In this document: piece by piece, positions 1-12,309 of the stretch | Position numbering within the stretch: the stretch's first letter is position 1 | Layout: each line of letters opens with the position of its first letter | Assembly: GCA_948470475.1 (NCBI GenBank) | Contig: OX419344.1 | Coordinates: forward strand, 20,873,225 to 20,937,224 | Length of the DNA: 64,000 nt | From: Galaxea fascicularis | Lineage: Eukaryota > Cnidaria > Anthozoa > Scleractinia > Euphylliidae | Reading direction: 5' to 3' | Notes under the pieces: generated by a model | Seen by the model: the letters and a program-made list of their open reading frames with translations, nothing else | What the model was told of the DNA's origin: nothing | Database searches by the model: none | Made by a program: the position numbers and the translations under genes

Positions 1-355
1 TCCTCCCGCGTTTTTAAGAAAACCTAATTTCACCTTTTCAACCCCCTACCCCCTTAACCCCACCACATCTCCCATCCTCCTCCAGCCAAGAGGAGGCGGA
101 ATAATTAAGACTCCCACAGAAATGACTGCATGGGCGCCTAGACTCTACGGACGACTCAAAGTAAATCGAAAGAAACCAGCATTATTTCGTTCGAGAATTC
201 GTCCCTGCGATCCATTTGGTTCTATTTCCATACCAATATACTTTGGTACAACGAATTAATATTTTAAGGTTGTTCAAAGTTTGATCCATGTTTTCTCGGT
301 TCCTGTTTATATATGTATTTGGTTTGAGAGACTTATACACCAATCTTTCTTTCAG

Positions 356-1159
356 GGACGCTGGAGGGAGTATTCATATTGAGGTAAATGATGATGGAGG
401 TGTGTACACAGGAGAGAAAAAATCTACAGGTAATGGCTTATTCGGTAGAATATGACTTCTTTATACAGGTGGCGTCAGGATGGGCGTGGCAATAGGGTAA
501 CGGGGTGGTAATTATACTCTTATAAACTCCCTCTGCTGGTGAGTCCCGGTTTACATTTGTATCTTTACTCTGCTGCAGATAAAAACCAGGAACCTTCCTC
601 TCCCAAAGAGCGATATTCTACTTCATCAACCAACATCGACAAAAGCGTCCTTCTCGGAAGCGATCTTGCAAAGACCAGTGCCAGCACAGCCATAGCCAAA
701 AAGTACTCCCTCCCCCCACGAACACGACACGATGTTCCCCAGATTGAAGCTAGAGCCAGGACACGCTCGGTCGATAACGAGCATCAAGAAGCTTATGACA
801 ATCTAAGGGTCTCCTCGGAGGCGAGCGACGACGTAAGCAATGTTTCCAAAAAAAAGATATCACTGACTAACCGCTTGGAAAGCCCATTCTACACAGAGCC
901 CTTGAAGAAAGATTCTCAGTCTTTCGTTCCCTCTATTAAAGCAAGATATGGTAGGCCTAAGAAAAAACCCAACCCGAACAAGGAAGAGATCGCGGATGCC
1001 AATTCAAACGACTTGCCAGCTATAAAGGATGGAGAACTCAGGCGAAAAGGGAGCATTGTTCTTGTTTCCAAATCGCTAACGGGAGAGACCTGTTTCCAAG
1101 TACAAACTCCGGTGGAGTTAAAGAAAATGGAGAGTTCCAAGGAAATCATCAACGTTTGA
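356..1159 (+). CDS. Last two exons of an unrecognised protein-coding gene (3' end)
   Basis: I do not recognise this product. Exon A is 356-429, preceded by a pyrimidine-rich tract and AG and followed by GTAATG. Exon B is 579-1159, preceded by tgctgcag and ending in TGA. Splicing A to B joins a one-base codon remnant to two bases and keeps the frame open, which supports the model. The joined part encodes about 217 residues: a Gly/Asp-rich start (DAGGSIHIEVNDDGG), then a Ser/Lys-rich and probably disordered tail with basic patches such as RPKKKPNPNK. No membrane segment or catalytic motif is visible. Upstream exons lie before the window. The 206-residue open frame starting at 539 is only this exon extended into its intron. 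The exon calls are fairly secure; the function is unknown. Confidence 0.65.
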
Positions 1160-3400
1160 TTTTTGCGCAGTTAGTAGACGCAGATTTTGTGTGACCTTTA
1201 AGTGTCCTGAACATAAAAGCTGATTTTACATTGAATTGTAAATAATTTAAGGACCCAGGATCAACGCAAAAGAGGCCGGCGGAAGTGGGGAGAGCCGGAG
1301 GTTTTGACCCCCCTCCCCCGCCCTTGTACCTACCCCATACTTTATAACTCCTGAAACCCTCCGTTTCAAATCTTCAAGCCATCAGAAAAAGCCCGAAACA
1401 AAGTAACATACCTGAGATATCTTCTCTTCAATATTGTGGGTATCCACGACCACAACACCAGATGGTAAGCCTGTGTCACCAAGTTGCTGACCTCGCTTAA
1501 GGGGTGATTTTCGCCTCGCGCCAGAAGTGTCCTACTTTTCATCTTTGCGTGCCCTAGGTACTTTTCAAGTAAATTCATTCCAAATTGCAAATTTTATGTT
1601 TTACTATCATAATCAACTTTTCAACTTTTGCCACTGATGTTCCTCAATTTGTTTGAAACTAGCAGTAAAATACATGATTACAACACTAGATCGGCCAACA
1701 GTTATCGCTGTTTTTTTTTTCCGTACAAATGTTATGCGATTTATTTATTTTATGTGAATTCTCTATCAGGGTCCTAAAACTTGGAATTCTCTCCCACCAT
1801 CAATCATTTGTTCATCTAGTTTATTTACCTTCAAGAAAAAGATGTTAGAGTTTTTATTTAAGGAATCCAAACTTGGCCAAGCCGCACTCATGTAGCGCCA
1901 ATAGAATTTTAGGATATTGAAACTCGAGGTGGCCTCCTTTATAAGCCATTTGGCTTCTTGAGGTCTCCTCGCCAATAGCTGTTATATCTTTCTACTCTAG
2001 CTTGGATATACTTAAATTATCATTAAGGCAAAACAAATAAATAAATAAGAGTGATTTGTAAATGAGAGGGGGCACCCTTTCCCATTTATAAGGAAAAAAA
2101 CACTCGGAAAGAGGGTGATGTATCTGTAAACTGTGACAACGAAATAAATTATCTGATTCCAAAATGAAGTAGATTAACTTATCGTGAGAAGGGACTGACT
2201 CCCATTTTGATGTGAACAGACTCTAAAGCGCTGCTCTATAATAAAACCATGAGCTTTGCATCCAACAGTTTTTGCAGCCATGTGGACTGAACAAGAAAGA
2301 CGGGGTAACTATAGTCAATATCCCTGGGGACTGAAGATCCTCTGGGGCATTAACGACGGGGATGGGAGGTGCCAAGGCCTCTCTTCATTGCAAAATTGGT
2401 CACTAGTTCCCGAGCGTTTTGACGAATTTTTTGCGGTTATAGGGTACTGGGCCATAAACAGACTGTCTGTACATAATGGCCTGTTCCAGGTAGGGGGCAG
2501 AGAGGTTGACTCCCGTGCACTATAATCGTTTTTCGATGGGTAGGAAGGACAATGGGTGCGTCCAGATAAGCCTTAATAAAGAGTGACCCTCAATCACATC
2601 TCCGGTCACTAACATCCTTAGGAAAACCGTGCGGGTTCGATCCCACTATGCAGTATGGTACTGTGAACAAAACTTAGTAAATAATTATGCGCACACAAGC
2701 TTTGTAATAAAATTTGCTTGTGCGTTGCCCTGATGATCCTCCAGCTCTCTAATCTCTGTGTCTTTTCCAGAAGATACATCCTACAGTGACGTGTACTTGG
2801 TGATGAAAGTGATTAGAAAGTTGGGTTTGGCTAGCTAAAAAAAAAAAAAACAGTAAAGGCATGCAGAGTAATAACTGTTGAAGTCCTCTTCCTTTATTCT
2901 TTAATTTTCTAATCACAACTTTCAATACAACACTCACTATTTCCAAGACAAAAACAGTGTTCATGAGGTGTTGGATTCACTGAAAGAAGTCATTTACAAG
3001 TAATACACTCAACCATAATGATTCACATTACTGTCACAGAATATCACTTCACAGCCTAATTTATATTACTTCTCTTAACCCCCTCATTACAAAGCAACGA
3101 AAATACCCATCACTTAGCTGAAGTCAATTAAAAAAACATTCCTTATGTATAAGAAACCCTCCAAGCTGTAAAAATATTTAAAATAACAAAATCTGATCTA
3201 CTTCATCAATTAAGTTAGTGAAACCACCTATACGGGATACTTTTAGAGAGTCTGATCACTAACCTGCAAATGAGCTCTCTATTACGGTCTCATGCAAGAT
3301 TCATTTCAGGTGCAAGTGCCGAGCAAAGCTAGCCATGATAGGACTGGGGCAGAGTCTGACATGAGACCCAATAGAGAGCTTGCTCATAGACTTCATGTAA
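1160..3400. other. Intergenic: 3' flank of the first gene, no supported gene
   Basis: Tail-to-tail interval between the first gene and LRRC58. The short open frames have no splice support or family resemblance. At 3271-3388 there is an imperfect inverted repeat, GAGCTCTCTATTACGGTCTC against the complement of GAGACCCAATAGAGAGC, probably part of a small foldback element. Confidence 0.5.
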
Positions 3401-3536
3401 AAGGTAACTTAAAGGACCACACATAGAAAAATAATGAACTTGGAGGATTGATTTTCTTCAGTGTTAAAGAAATAAATAGTGATCAGAATCTCAATAAATA
3501 ATTTACATGTATTCACAAATGGTAATACAAGCATAG

Positions 3537-3823
3537 TTACCAAAAGAAAGAATGACCTAAAATGATCTAGTTTCGAGAGAACTGTCAAGGGTTTGTGAAG
3601 CTAAGGATTGCAGGCGATGATTTCCGAAGATTACCAGGGGTTATCATGTAAGATTTTTGAAGATTTCCGATGATCCTACCCAAAGATCGTCATCGCATGC
3701 AATCCAAAGCTTCAAACCCTCGACGATCCTTGCAAAACTATTTTTTTTCATCGGTAAGCTCTCGGGAAAATCTGACTTGTATTTGATTAGATCATTTTAG
3801 GTCATTCCTTCTCTTAGTAACCA
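3537..3823. mobile_element. Foldback MITE with terminal inverted repeats of about 33 bp
   Basis: The ends are near-perfect inverted copies. GAATGACCTAAAATGATCTA near 3548 pairs with TAGATCATTTTAGGTCATTC near 3788. Subterminal segments (AGGATTGCAGGCGATGA and TCATCGCATGCAATCC) are also inverted, so most of the 287-bp unit could fold into a hairpin. It has no coding capacity. It is a non-autonomous DNA transposon; I could not assign a superfamily. Confidence 0.7.
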
Positions 3824-5695
3824 TGGTTTTACAATTCAAAACAAGTACTGTCATATTCCACATAACTAAGAATCAGAAGCCGAAGACACATGTCAGATTT
3901 ATTCCACTGAGTATGGTTCACTCCAGTCAAACAAACCAGTACATTACAGATTTGTGGAGTAAGGATGCACAAGACAACGAATTGGAACCTCCTATTATGA
4001 CTTTAGTATAATACGTTATACCAATTTCTGGCTAATGTGAAACCATTCTGATCCACACTAATTACAAGTGTAAATCTCCTAAAAACCACTAACTATTTGG
4101 TAAAAACTTCTACATACACATGTGAACATGTGAAGTAACTATAAAGGACCTTGCCCACAATAATTTTATAAGCAATGGAACTTGATCCTTCTTAACAATT
4201 ACAACCTATGAAAATATTTATGCTATAATGTTATTCATGAATACCCATTCATCAAAACAACACTACTAAAGCAATTACCAGTATCTCTTAAATTATGAAA
4301 ATACACTATTACATTGAGAATATAATAACTTTAAATTTGATTCTTTATGCATTAAAGGTGTAAGTCTGCAGTGTGCACTCTCAAGAGTTTGTTTACATTT
4401 TTATTGACTGATTGTTTATGAGCCTAATATAATGGAATGAGAATCAACATCATTTGTTACAAACTGCTTACCTTATTTTTGAGGCATTTTAAATTGTCTC
4501 CCAACAGTTTCTTTGATTTTTACTGCTATGAAGTTTTCTCTAGTGACATCAGAAAGAGCAAATCATACTGAGTTTTGCATCCAAAACAGTTGACATGAAA
4601 CTTTGAATTTACTTCATGTACTGGTAAGTATAAGTTGCAAAGTGTTAGATTTTGTGACATCTTACATGAATCAAAACAAAAACATGAACAAACAGTCTGT
4701 TGAGAGTGCACAATATGCAATGGACATCACCTTTAAATATTTGATATATCTCCAGGGTTGTGGGGAGGAGGCCAGGAATTTTCCCCTCATACTTTAAGGT
4801 ATATCCCCGGCTACTTTGAAATAAAACCAGCATGTTGACTTCACTACAGCAACTCGAATCCCCAGCTATTTTTTGTATATTCCCACCTACTTCAAAAATT
4901 GTTGACAGCCCTGTATCTTACAAATCATTTAAGGTATCAGCCATGACATGGGATTATCTCTGCACAAAGAGTGGGGGCTAAAAACTTTGCCGTTAATTTG
5001 CAAGGTTTTGTATCAATTGAAAACAACAAGTGCCACAGCAGTACCTGTGCTGGTGCTCCTGTGACATGGCTGTTACCAAAGAGGATGTGACACTGCTGCT
5101 TACTGACATTACCAGGATGATATCAATGCATGGAATGAGAGTACTAGAGCTCACATTTGTCACTTAATTTCAGTGTTTCAGATATGGGATGGGTCTCAGG
5201 TCAAAACCTAATAGTGGAAATTTGACCCATTGTTGACACCCTGCTTTAAAAACTTAACTGGAACCCTGGAATCAAGGCAGAACTTTATGATTTAGCTAAC
5301 ACACAGCTTGACTCCTCCTTCCCTACTATATGGTGGCATCAATGGATTCAACTCTGTTGAGCACATTTTGAAAGGACCTCATGCATAAAACAACCAATTT
5401 TACTGCTATGGGGTTATTACGCCTAAATGTAAGGTTTCCTCAAAATTAAGGCTGTGCATCTAAGGTGAGTTCCCAGAGTGTGATAATTTTAGTAACTGAA
5501 TGAAAGCAGCAACAATCTTTCATGTACAAAATATTTCTAACTTCTCAGTCTGTGGAATATTGGAATCTTGTGGCAGTTTTTTTTTTCTTACAACCTTAAA
5601 TCACTCTCAATAATTTGCACCATAACACTCCTGCCAAGACTTGAGAGGTGAGAGTTTTCAAGCTTTTGATTATACTTTACAACTTACATTTGAAA
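3824..5695. other. 3' flank or probable 3' UTR of LRRC58, no other gene
   Basis: This lies downstream of the LRRC58 stop on the minus strand, and some of it is probably 3' UTR. Short open frames near 4.5-4.8 kb overlap on both strands and have no coding character. Confidence 0.4.
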
Positions 5696-7932
5696 TTACC
5701 CCAGTAGAACCTTTCTTAGTCTATCACGTGGGAAACCATCCACCTCATCTTCACTGCTACTTGAAGAACAATCTTCCCACCTTTCACCAGCATGAGGTGA
5801 GCACAGAAACTGTTCAAGTGGCAAACGGTACTTGCCGCAGAAGTCCACAAATTTAATATGTCTCACACGGGCATCGAAATACACGCCCTTGCAACAGGGG
5901 TTGACGCAACGACGAGCACTGTTGAGATATTGCAATAAATGAGTTGGAAGATCTCTTGAGGTGTACTTCACCCCACTGTTCTTGATGCAGCGTCCACTGA
6001 GTTCTAATAAACTTGGAGGATTAAACGCCATGTCTCTAACAAAACGCACAACAAGGGGATTTTCTCGCAGACTCAGCTCATCTAGATTCCGCAGCTTTAT
6101 GAGTTGAACAGGAAGAGTGGTGAGCCTGTTGTTGTGAAGATGCAAGGATTGTAAATGCGTCAGCCTCACGAATGTTGATGGTAGAGATTCTATCTTGTTG
6201 TCACAGAGATTGAGAGCTCGCAGCCTGCGCAGGGTTCCCAGTTCACTTGGAACAGATATCAGCTGATTGCCACCAAGGTAGAGGATTTCTAGCCTGAAAA
6301 CATAGGTGGAAATATTACTTTAGAGGTAATAGTTAAAACTCAAGTGGAATGCACATGTTGAGGTATCAATTTGCCCCAAAGCAGTTTGGCCTAACTACCT
6401 ATATCATATCTCGGCCTGTGCTGGAATATGGATCTCCCATGCAGGGGGGGGGGGGGGGGGGGGGTTAACATGGTATCTGGAGGTAGAACTAAAGTGCATC
6501 AAAATGTAGCTTTGAGATTATTGTTCTTGCTGGAGATCATTTGCCTTCTCTCGCTAATAAACAAGACAAACAGACAACTAATGAACTCAATTTTATTCAA
6601 ATAGATACCACCCATACTTTGTACTTTCCAGGCTGGGTTCGTGAGCATGCTAAGCAAACGTACAATAGGCAGATTTAGCAAGACAGTATGACAACAGTGA
6701 CAATGGCATGCACTGATCTAAAAACTGACTTGACCTACGTGTATAGCAAAACAAGTTGCGTTCAGTCTTTTCTGTGCAATTTCACATTCTCACCTGTTGT
6801 TGCATTGTCTTTGCTAAATCTCCCTAATTTAAGGCACAGTTGTGCTTTTAATTTACTAGCTGCCTCAGGCACTGAATTGACAAAAGCAGCTTTTTGCCAA
6901 GAGTTCTAAAGTTAAAAATGTATGTCATGCTCCTTAATTAAGTTTTTGAGATTTTATGTTTTATGCTTCACATCAATAATATTGATAACTTATTTTTAGC
7001 TATTGCTTCTGATAGATAAGCACTAGCTGTTAACGTTCAATGTAGGCTAATATACAAAACTCATGTGTATGATAATTTCGCATGTTTTGACTTGTGTGTA
7101 GGCATAGCTTAGACAAATTTCTTTCTTTACAGACATGTCAATCAGTGAGGTGAAAGCAAATGACAAGAAAGCGTCTTTAACAAAGGACAATCATACATGT
7201 ACGATGTAAAGTGACACAGCAACTCTATTTTAGGCACAGAAGAGATTGCATGACAAAGGTGGCCACGACGACCACATTAGTGCATCAAGAAAATCCTCCT
7301 GTACAAACCGTATGACTTCTTTTAGATCGGCCTCACGTTTTAAAAGTACTTTAATCAAAAGAAAAATATTCAACTGGAATTGCATGTTCGTGACTACTCA
7401 CGAAACTAACTGTCTGACTGACTGACTGACTGATACGTTATGACGATACCTACCTTTGAAGATTTTGAATATCTGACGGAATCACATCCACTCTGTTGCC
7501 TCCGAAGTACAGCGTTTTCAACGAGACTAGCTCAAACATCTGAGGAAAAAATGACTCAAATCTATTGCCACTTAGATTGAGATACTCCAAAGCTGAAAGC
7601 AGTGCAAACTCCTTCGGAAGATCTTCCAAGTTATTGTTCTTTGCCACAAATGATTTCAGTCGTCGTAGATCGCCGATTCGTGGACTAATGTAAGCCATAC
7701 CATTTCCGGATATGTCCAGTTCTTTTAGGTTGAGAAAGTTCCCTATGGAGTCAGGCAGAACAGGAATACGATTTCCAGCAAGAATCAGCGTTGTAATTTT
7801 CAACGGGTCGGGTAAATTGTTCATAACGTCAACTTCATTTGGGAGCGAGTCGAGGGAACGGAATGCCAGATTCAGATTATATCCTTCAAATTCATCTCCC
7901 TCTGTTCCGCTACTATTTCGTTGCCCTTCCAT
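5696..7932 (-). CDS. LRRC58: Leucine-rich repeat-containing protein 58 (two coding exons)
   Basis: Exon 1 is 7932-7454 (donor GTAGGT) and exon 2 is 6293-5696 (acceptor tttcag). The split AG|G codon rejoins in frame, giving 358 residues against about 371 in vertebrates. Residues 1-40 are a short non-repeat lead. About eight LRR units follow (for example LKELDISGNGMAYISPRIGD and LEYLNLSGNRFESF). The C-terminus is diagnostic: a Cys-rich CVNPCCKGVYFD, then RHIKFVDFCGKYRLPL, a Ser/Glu-rich acidic stretch and the terminal KVLLG, all typical of LRRC58. I recall recent reports linking human LRRC58 to ubiquitin-dependent turnover of cysteine dioxygenase; this is recollection, not visible here. No signal peptide, so it is cytosolic. 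Confidence 0.93.
6294..7453 (-). other. LRRC58 intron, with a poly-G run
   Basis: Single GT-AG intron of 1,160 bp. On the plus strand it contains a run of about 20 G at 6444-6464 and a short CTGA repeat near 7413-7432. No nested gene seen. Confidence 0.7.
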
Positions 7933-10900
7933 GATTGTAAGTCGCTCTAATCCAGTGCTTTCATTTCAAATCCAAACTATTAAATCTGTGAAACTACCGT
8001 ATTTGAAACAATGTAAAAACTAATTTTCCCTTAGTCACGTTTGAGGGTCATAGTCCAGTCGGCCTTCACGTGAAACCGACAACAAACGATTTGATTGGTT
8101 GAGATAATCCCATGAAGCTATGAATTATGGGGAAATGTAAATAAATAATGCAGTATCTACCTTTCCTTTCCGGAAGTAACACAGGAATGATCACGATCAG
8201 AAATTGTGAAAATGTGGACTTCCGGAGTAATTCCGAAAGGCTTTTGCTCAGAAGCTGTAAATTTTGGCTTTTTTATCAACAGAGAAGGGACATTATTTCA
8301 AAATAAGAATCACTGTAAATTATAGCTTTCTTGACAAACGATAGCCTGCGAACAAAGCCACCTCTCAACGTTCACGGCCGCCGTGAGCTCGAGCGATGAG
8401 AGGCGGCTGTGTTTAGCGTTTTTTAAAGTCTGAACAACAAATCCGAAACTTAACGACTAGTAATACTGATTTAGTTTGAAGGTGGTCAAGTATACACTTT
8501 CGATAGGAAATTACCAGGCGATGGATACGTCTGGGAAATTATTTTTCAGTCCACGTAGTCTATAACAATTTTTTTCCGCTCCTGAATATGTCACGGTACT
8601 TGAGGTTGAGAGACAGCCAACAAGAAACTCGGCAAAACAAAATGAGGAATAGATACAGTTAGCCTTCAGTAAAAGTGACGATTTTAGCATGGTTTCCAGC
8701 CACAAGAAATTTTCCACTTTATATGATATTCTTAAAATGAAATCGTTTATCTTTGACGCAGTATATATTAAATCGATTCGAGTCAATATTTTGCACGCGT
8801 CATTAAGGACGAGAAAATTTTCTCGCTATGGAAACCAACATCCTCTACAACTGCAGGCCTTTCTGCCCTATTATGTATAATGATCGCAACAATTGAAATT
8901 CACTATCGACCGTGACTGGCCGAACAAATCAGCCCGGCGGTGAGTTAACGTTTCTCAGTCTATTCATAATTGTCTCCTTGGAACTCTTTTTCATAGTCTA
9001 AAAAAAACATTAGACCAACATCAATGAGCAGAAAGTGAGCATCTAGCTTTAAAATATTTCCTCAGCAACCTATAAAAAATCATGTTTCTTTACCTGGGGA
9101 AAAATTGAGACCTGACTGGGCGAATAAAAAAATGGCGATTCTTTTTGCATTTTATTTTGGGAAACTTTGAGCCCAATATCGACAATGACGGTCAGTATAC
9201 TGAATTCTCGTATCATGATCAGCCTATAGCATTTCGCAAAAGGAGGAAGGACGCGAACAAAACTCTAGATTTCTTAAGACTTATGAAAAGGATATCATTT
9301 TATTAAAGGCTGCAATAAGACATATTTTATTTTCTATGCTAATATCAATTGAAATGTAACTGCCACATTTTCTTAGCTACTGAGTTAATTTAAGGAGCGA
9401 TTTTATAGCATAACATATTAAGGTTTTTAGATTTAAGGGTTTAAAGGCAAAACAGGCAGAGGAGTCTTTCAAAGCATTGATCAGTGCTGTCTAAGGTCAT
9501 TTAATAAAAAAAAAACGTGCTTAATTGAATCAAATTTATGTTCAGATTTGTTTTGTAAGCTAGTAAGACGGGCAAAAATACCACAAACATCAGCGAATGC
9601 CTAATCTTGGGAGTTCGATAAGAGTCAACGAAGTCCATCTTCATTCAGTGATTCACTGAGGATTGAGTTTAATTGCCTTATACATCATATGTATAAGATG
9701 TCGGAGGGCCAATAATGAGGGCCATGTTGCAAGCTCTCGTAAAGTCTCATGTGATTGGCTTGCAACCTTTCAGGAGAACAAAAGAACAAACAACACAAAC
9801 AATGGACCCTAGTCCTAAAACAATAGAGGTGCAACACTATCCCTGCCAATGAAATTTAGAGTTCACAGGAGCTGCTAGACTACTCAATGATGATACCAGC
9901 CCCCCCATTCAACTGTAAGAAAAAGCAACAAACTTTGGTTGTAATTCAAAAAACCCATAGAACAGGCTTTATACTTCTGTCCCAGACTTGACACCTGTCA
10001 CGGTTTCCACGTTCAGTGTAATATCACGTCTTGTGTGTGTAAATGCACTTTTAAGAATGCGCACTGTATTTTGGAATTCTTACGCAATAAGTACACTAGA
10101 TTCAGAATTACTTCTGCAACATAAGAAAAAGATAGGATTTATGACATAAGCGGGAGTCGTCATCAGATTCAAGTGACTCTAATGATGATTTCCGCTCAGA
10201 TTCTTGAAACGTCAGTCAATGACACCTCAAAAAGTCTACGCCCAGGACCACGCCCACCCGAACGATCGAACTTCACTTACTTATGATAAGATGCCTGGGT
10301 TAAAACATTTATGATTTTATAAAAATATATATTGTCTATACAATGGATCTCAACAAAAGGATAATCAAGACACAACTCTAGGGTCCGAATAAGATTTAGT
10401 TTACTATCCGTGTCAGTGCCTCTTACATTGCAGTGAATTTCACCACGGCTTCATAACAACTTGAAAACAGTTTTTTTCTGATGCTTTCTGGCATAAAGTG
10501 AAGATGCCATTTAGAGAACCCTGTGTTATGATTTACCACTGCGCTTTTTTCCAGACCCTCAACAGCTAAATTACATTTGCAAGTTATTGAATGGTCTGAT
10601 GTCCAGCTGGTCTATTCTTATTGATGTTTTCCTGGGGATTGGAGATTTTAAATATATTTTCAGTGAAAGCTACAAAGTTAATATCTAGTGTTTGGTTTTT
10701 CATGGCAAAGACAAATCCAATTTACTTGGGATTTCGGTATATGAGATTAGATTGTATAAACAATTTTGCAGGTAAATTAAATTTATATCATTAACCATTC
10801 ATCGTCATAACACATCCTTGAACATGTTTTTGCAACTCTTTTTAATTATGTCGGCACAATAGCTCTGTAAAAGAGAATTGTAATAACGTATGACTGCATT

Positions 10901-11290
10901 ATGACCGTAACAAAAGATCACGGTATACGAGCGATCGTTTCCGGAAGTTGGTTCAAGTTTTGACAACGACACTCAATGCAATTTATTGATTCCGCCATGC
11001 AATTGTAATTTGACAGCTAGGAAATAAATTGAATGTCGCATTCAGCGCTCAGAGTAGTGATAAAATGACCAAGTTTATTTCCAAAGGCTTTGTCTAATTG
11101 TGGAAATATTTCAATAAAAAGGGTCAGGTGTTCTTTCTGTTTTCTGCTTATCAATACGACTTCCACTTGCACCAAGTTGTGTGGGCGTCATCTTGTAATC
11201 GTCTTTTCGGTGAAGAACAGCGCAGATCATCTTACAGATTTCAAATTCATGGAAAAATAACTTAAGAATATCCTGGCAAAGGAAAAGAAA
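7933..11290. other. Intergenic between LRRC58 and the GPCR, divergent promoters
   Basis: The two genes are head to head, so this interval holds both promoters. Short open frames at 8.5-8.9 kb overlap on opposite strands and look like noise. A GC-rich inverted motif lies near 8360-8410. No exon, RNA gene or clear transposon recognised. Confidence 0.5.
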
Positions 11291-11308
11291 ATGAACCAAG
11301 GAACATGA
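11291..11308 (+). promoter_or_regulatory. Short uORF overlapping the GPCR start codon
   Basis: ATG at 11291 opens a five-codon frame ending in TGA at 11306-11308. The stop overlaps the GPCR start (ATG at 11305) as ATGA. If the transcript starts upstream, this geometry could reduce or couple initiation at the receptor start. Whether it lies in the mature mRNA is not shown by the sequence. Confidence 0.5.
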
Positions 11309-12309
11309 CAGCTCTCAACATCTCTGAAGATTTTAATAACACGACCTGTGACATCTTCGACAACTCTTTGCCAGTTAAAACTGGTATGATCCTTACCTTT
11401 TCAATTATTTTTCTGTCGGGTTTAGTTGGAAATATTCTCATCATAATGACGGTCTGTAAACGTCAGGAGTTGCAGAAGACGGTTAATTACTTCATAGTCA
11501 ATATGGCGGTTTCAGACTTTGTGTTTCCATTAACAGCTATTCCTGTTGGTTTGATAGCAATAGCAACCGGTTCTCAGCAATGGTATGTTGGTGGAACAGC
11601 GGGCTTAGCGTTCTGCAAGATGCAAACCTATTTGGGCCATGTTTCTGTGTTTGTTTCTTTGGTAAGCCTTGTTTGGATTGCTTTAGATCGGTTTGTGGCA
11701 GTAGTACTGCCAATGAAAGTCCACCTGATCTCGTGGAAATTTCGTGCCTTTGCCATCGCCACCACATGGATCTTATCAGTGGTCATAAACTCATTAGATT
11801 TATATACCTATGGATTAACTGAAGAAAACAAGGTAACTATCTGCAAATATCAAAACAACGAGGTCTTTTCATTTATGAATGATGGAAAAGTGCATGTTTA
11901 CGTTTTACACGTCTTTCCGTTATTCGTCTTGACGATCTTATACTGTGTCATAGTTGTGGTTCTACGAAAACAAGACAAAAGGCTTGGCTCTTCAGGGATG
12001 CATAAAAAAGATCAGAGAAAACAGAAAGCTATGAAGATGAGTCTGTGCGTTATAGCTGCATTTTGTATCTGCAATCTCCCGTTGACATTGGAAAATATTT
12101 TCCAAGATTACAAAGTTAAAATCCCTTGCAAGTGGAGTAAACCGTTTTCGTTTATTGCTGACATCATGTTCTATCTGTCCTCGGCAATCAATCCTATCAT
12201 ATGTTTCTTGTTTGTTGGAAGTTATCGTCGCGGCTTGAGAGAACTGTTTAATTTCAAGAAGAAAGGCAAGAAACCAGAAAACGGACAGAAGGGAGGGAAT
12301 ATCTTGTGA
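11305..12309 (+). CDS. Class A (rhodopsin-like) G-protein-coupled receptor, intronless
   Basis: A complete 334-residue receptor in one exon. Seven hydrophobic segments lie at about 27-50, 61-86, 103-126, 148-166, 197-220, 244-263 and 281-304. Class A landmarks: N43 in helix 1 (GNILI), D71 in helix 2 (NMAVSD), C104 with C180 as the extracellular disulfide pair, D128-R129-F130 at the end of helix 3 (DRF, not DRY), P205 in helix 5, CNLP at 256-259 in helix 6 (usual CWxP Trp replaced) and N296-P297 in helix 7 (NPIIC, lacking the NPxxY Tyr). NIS and NNTT give N-glycosylation sequons in the N-terminus. The tail is Lys-rich. The overall look is peptide or amine-receptor type, typical of expanded cnidarian orphan GPCRs; no ligand can be assigned. 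It lies tail to tail with REXO2. Confidence 0.93.
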   Translation: MTALNISEDFNNTTCDIFDNSLPVKTGMILTFSIIFLSGLVGNILIIMTVCKRQELQKTVNYFIVNMAVSDFVFPLTAIPVGLIAIATGSQQWYVGGTAGLAFCKMQTYLGHVSVFVSLVSLVWIALDRFVAVVLPMKVHLISWKFRAFAIATTWILSVVINSLDLYTYGLTEENKVTICKYQNNEVFSFMNDGKVHVYVLHVFPLFVLTILYCVIVVVLRKQDKRLGSSGMHKKDQRKQKAMKMSLCVIAAFCICNLPLTLENIFQDYKVKIPCKWSKPFSFIADIMFYLSSAINPIICFLFVGSYRRGLRELFNFKKKGKKPENGQKGGNIL

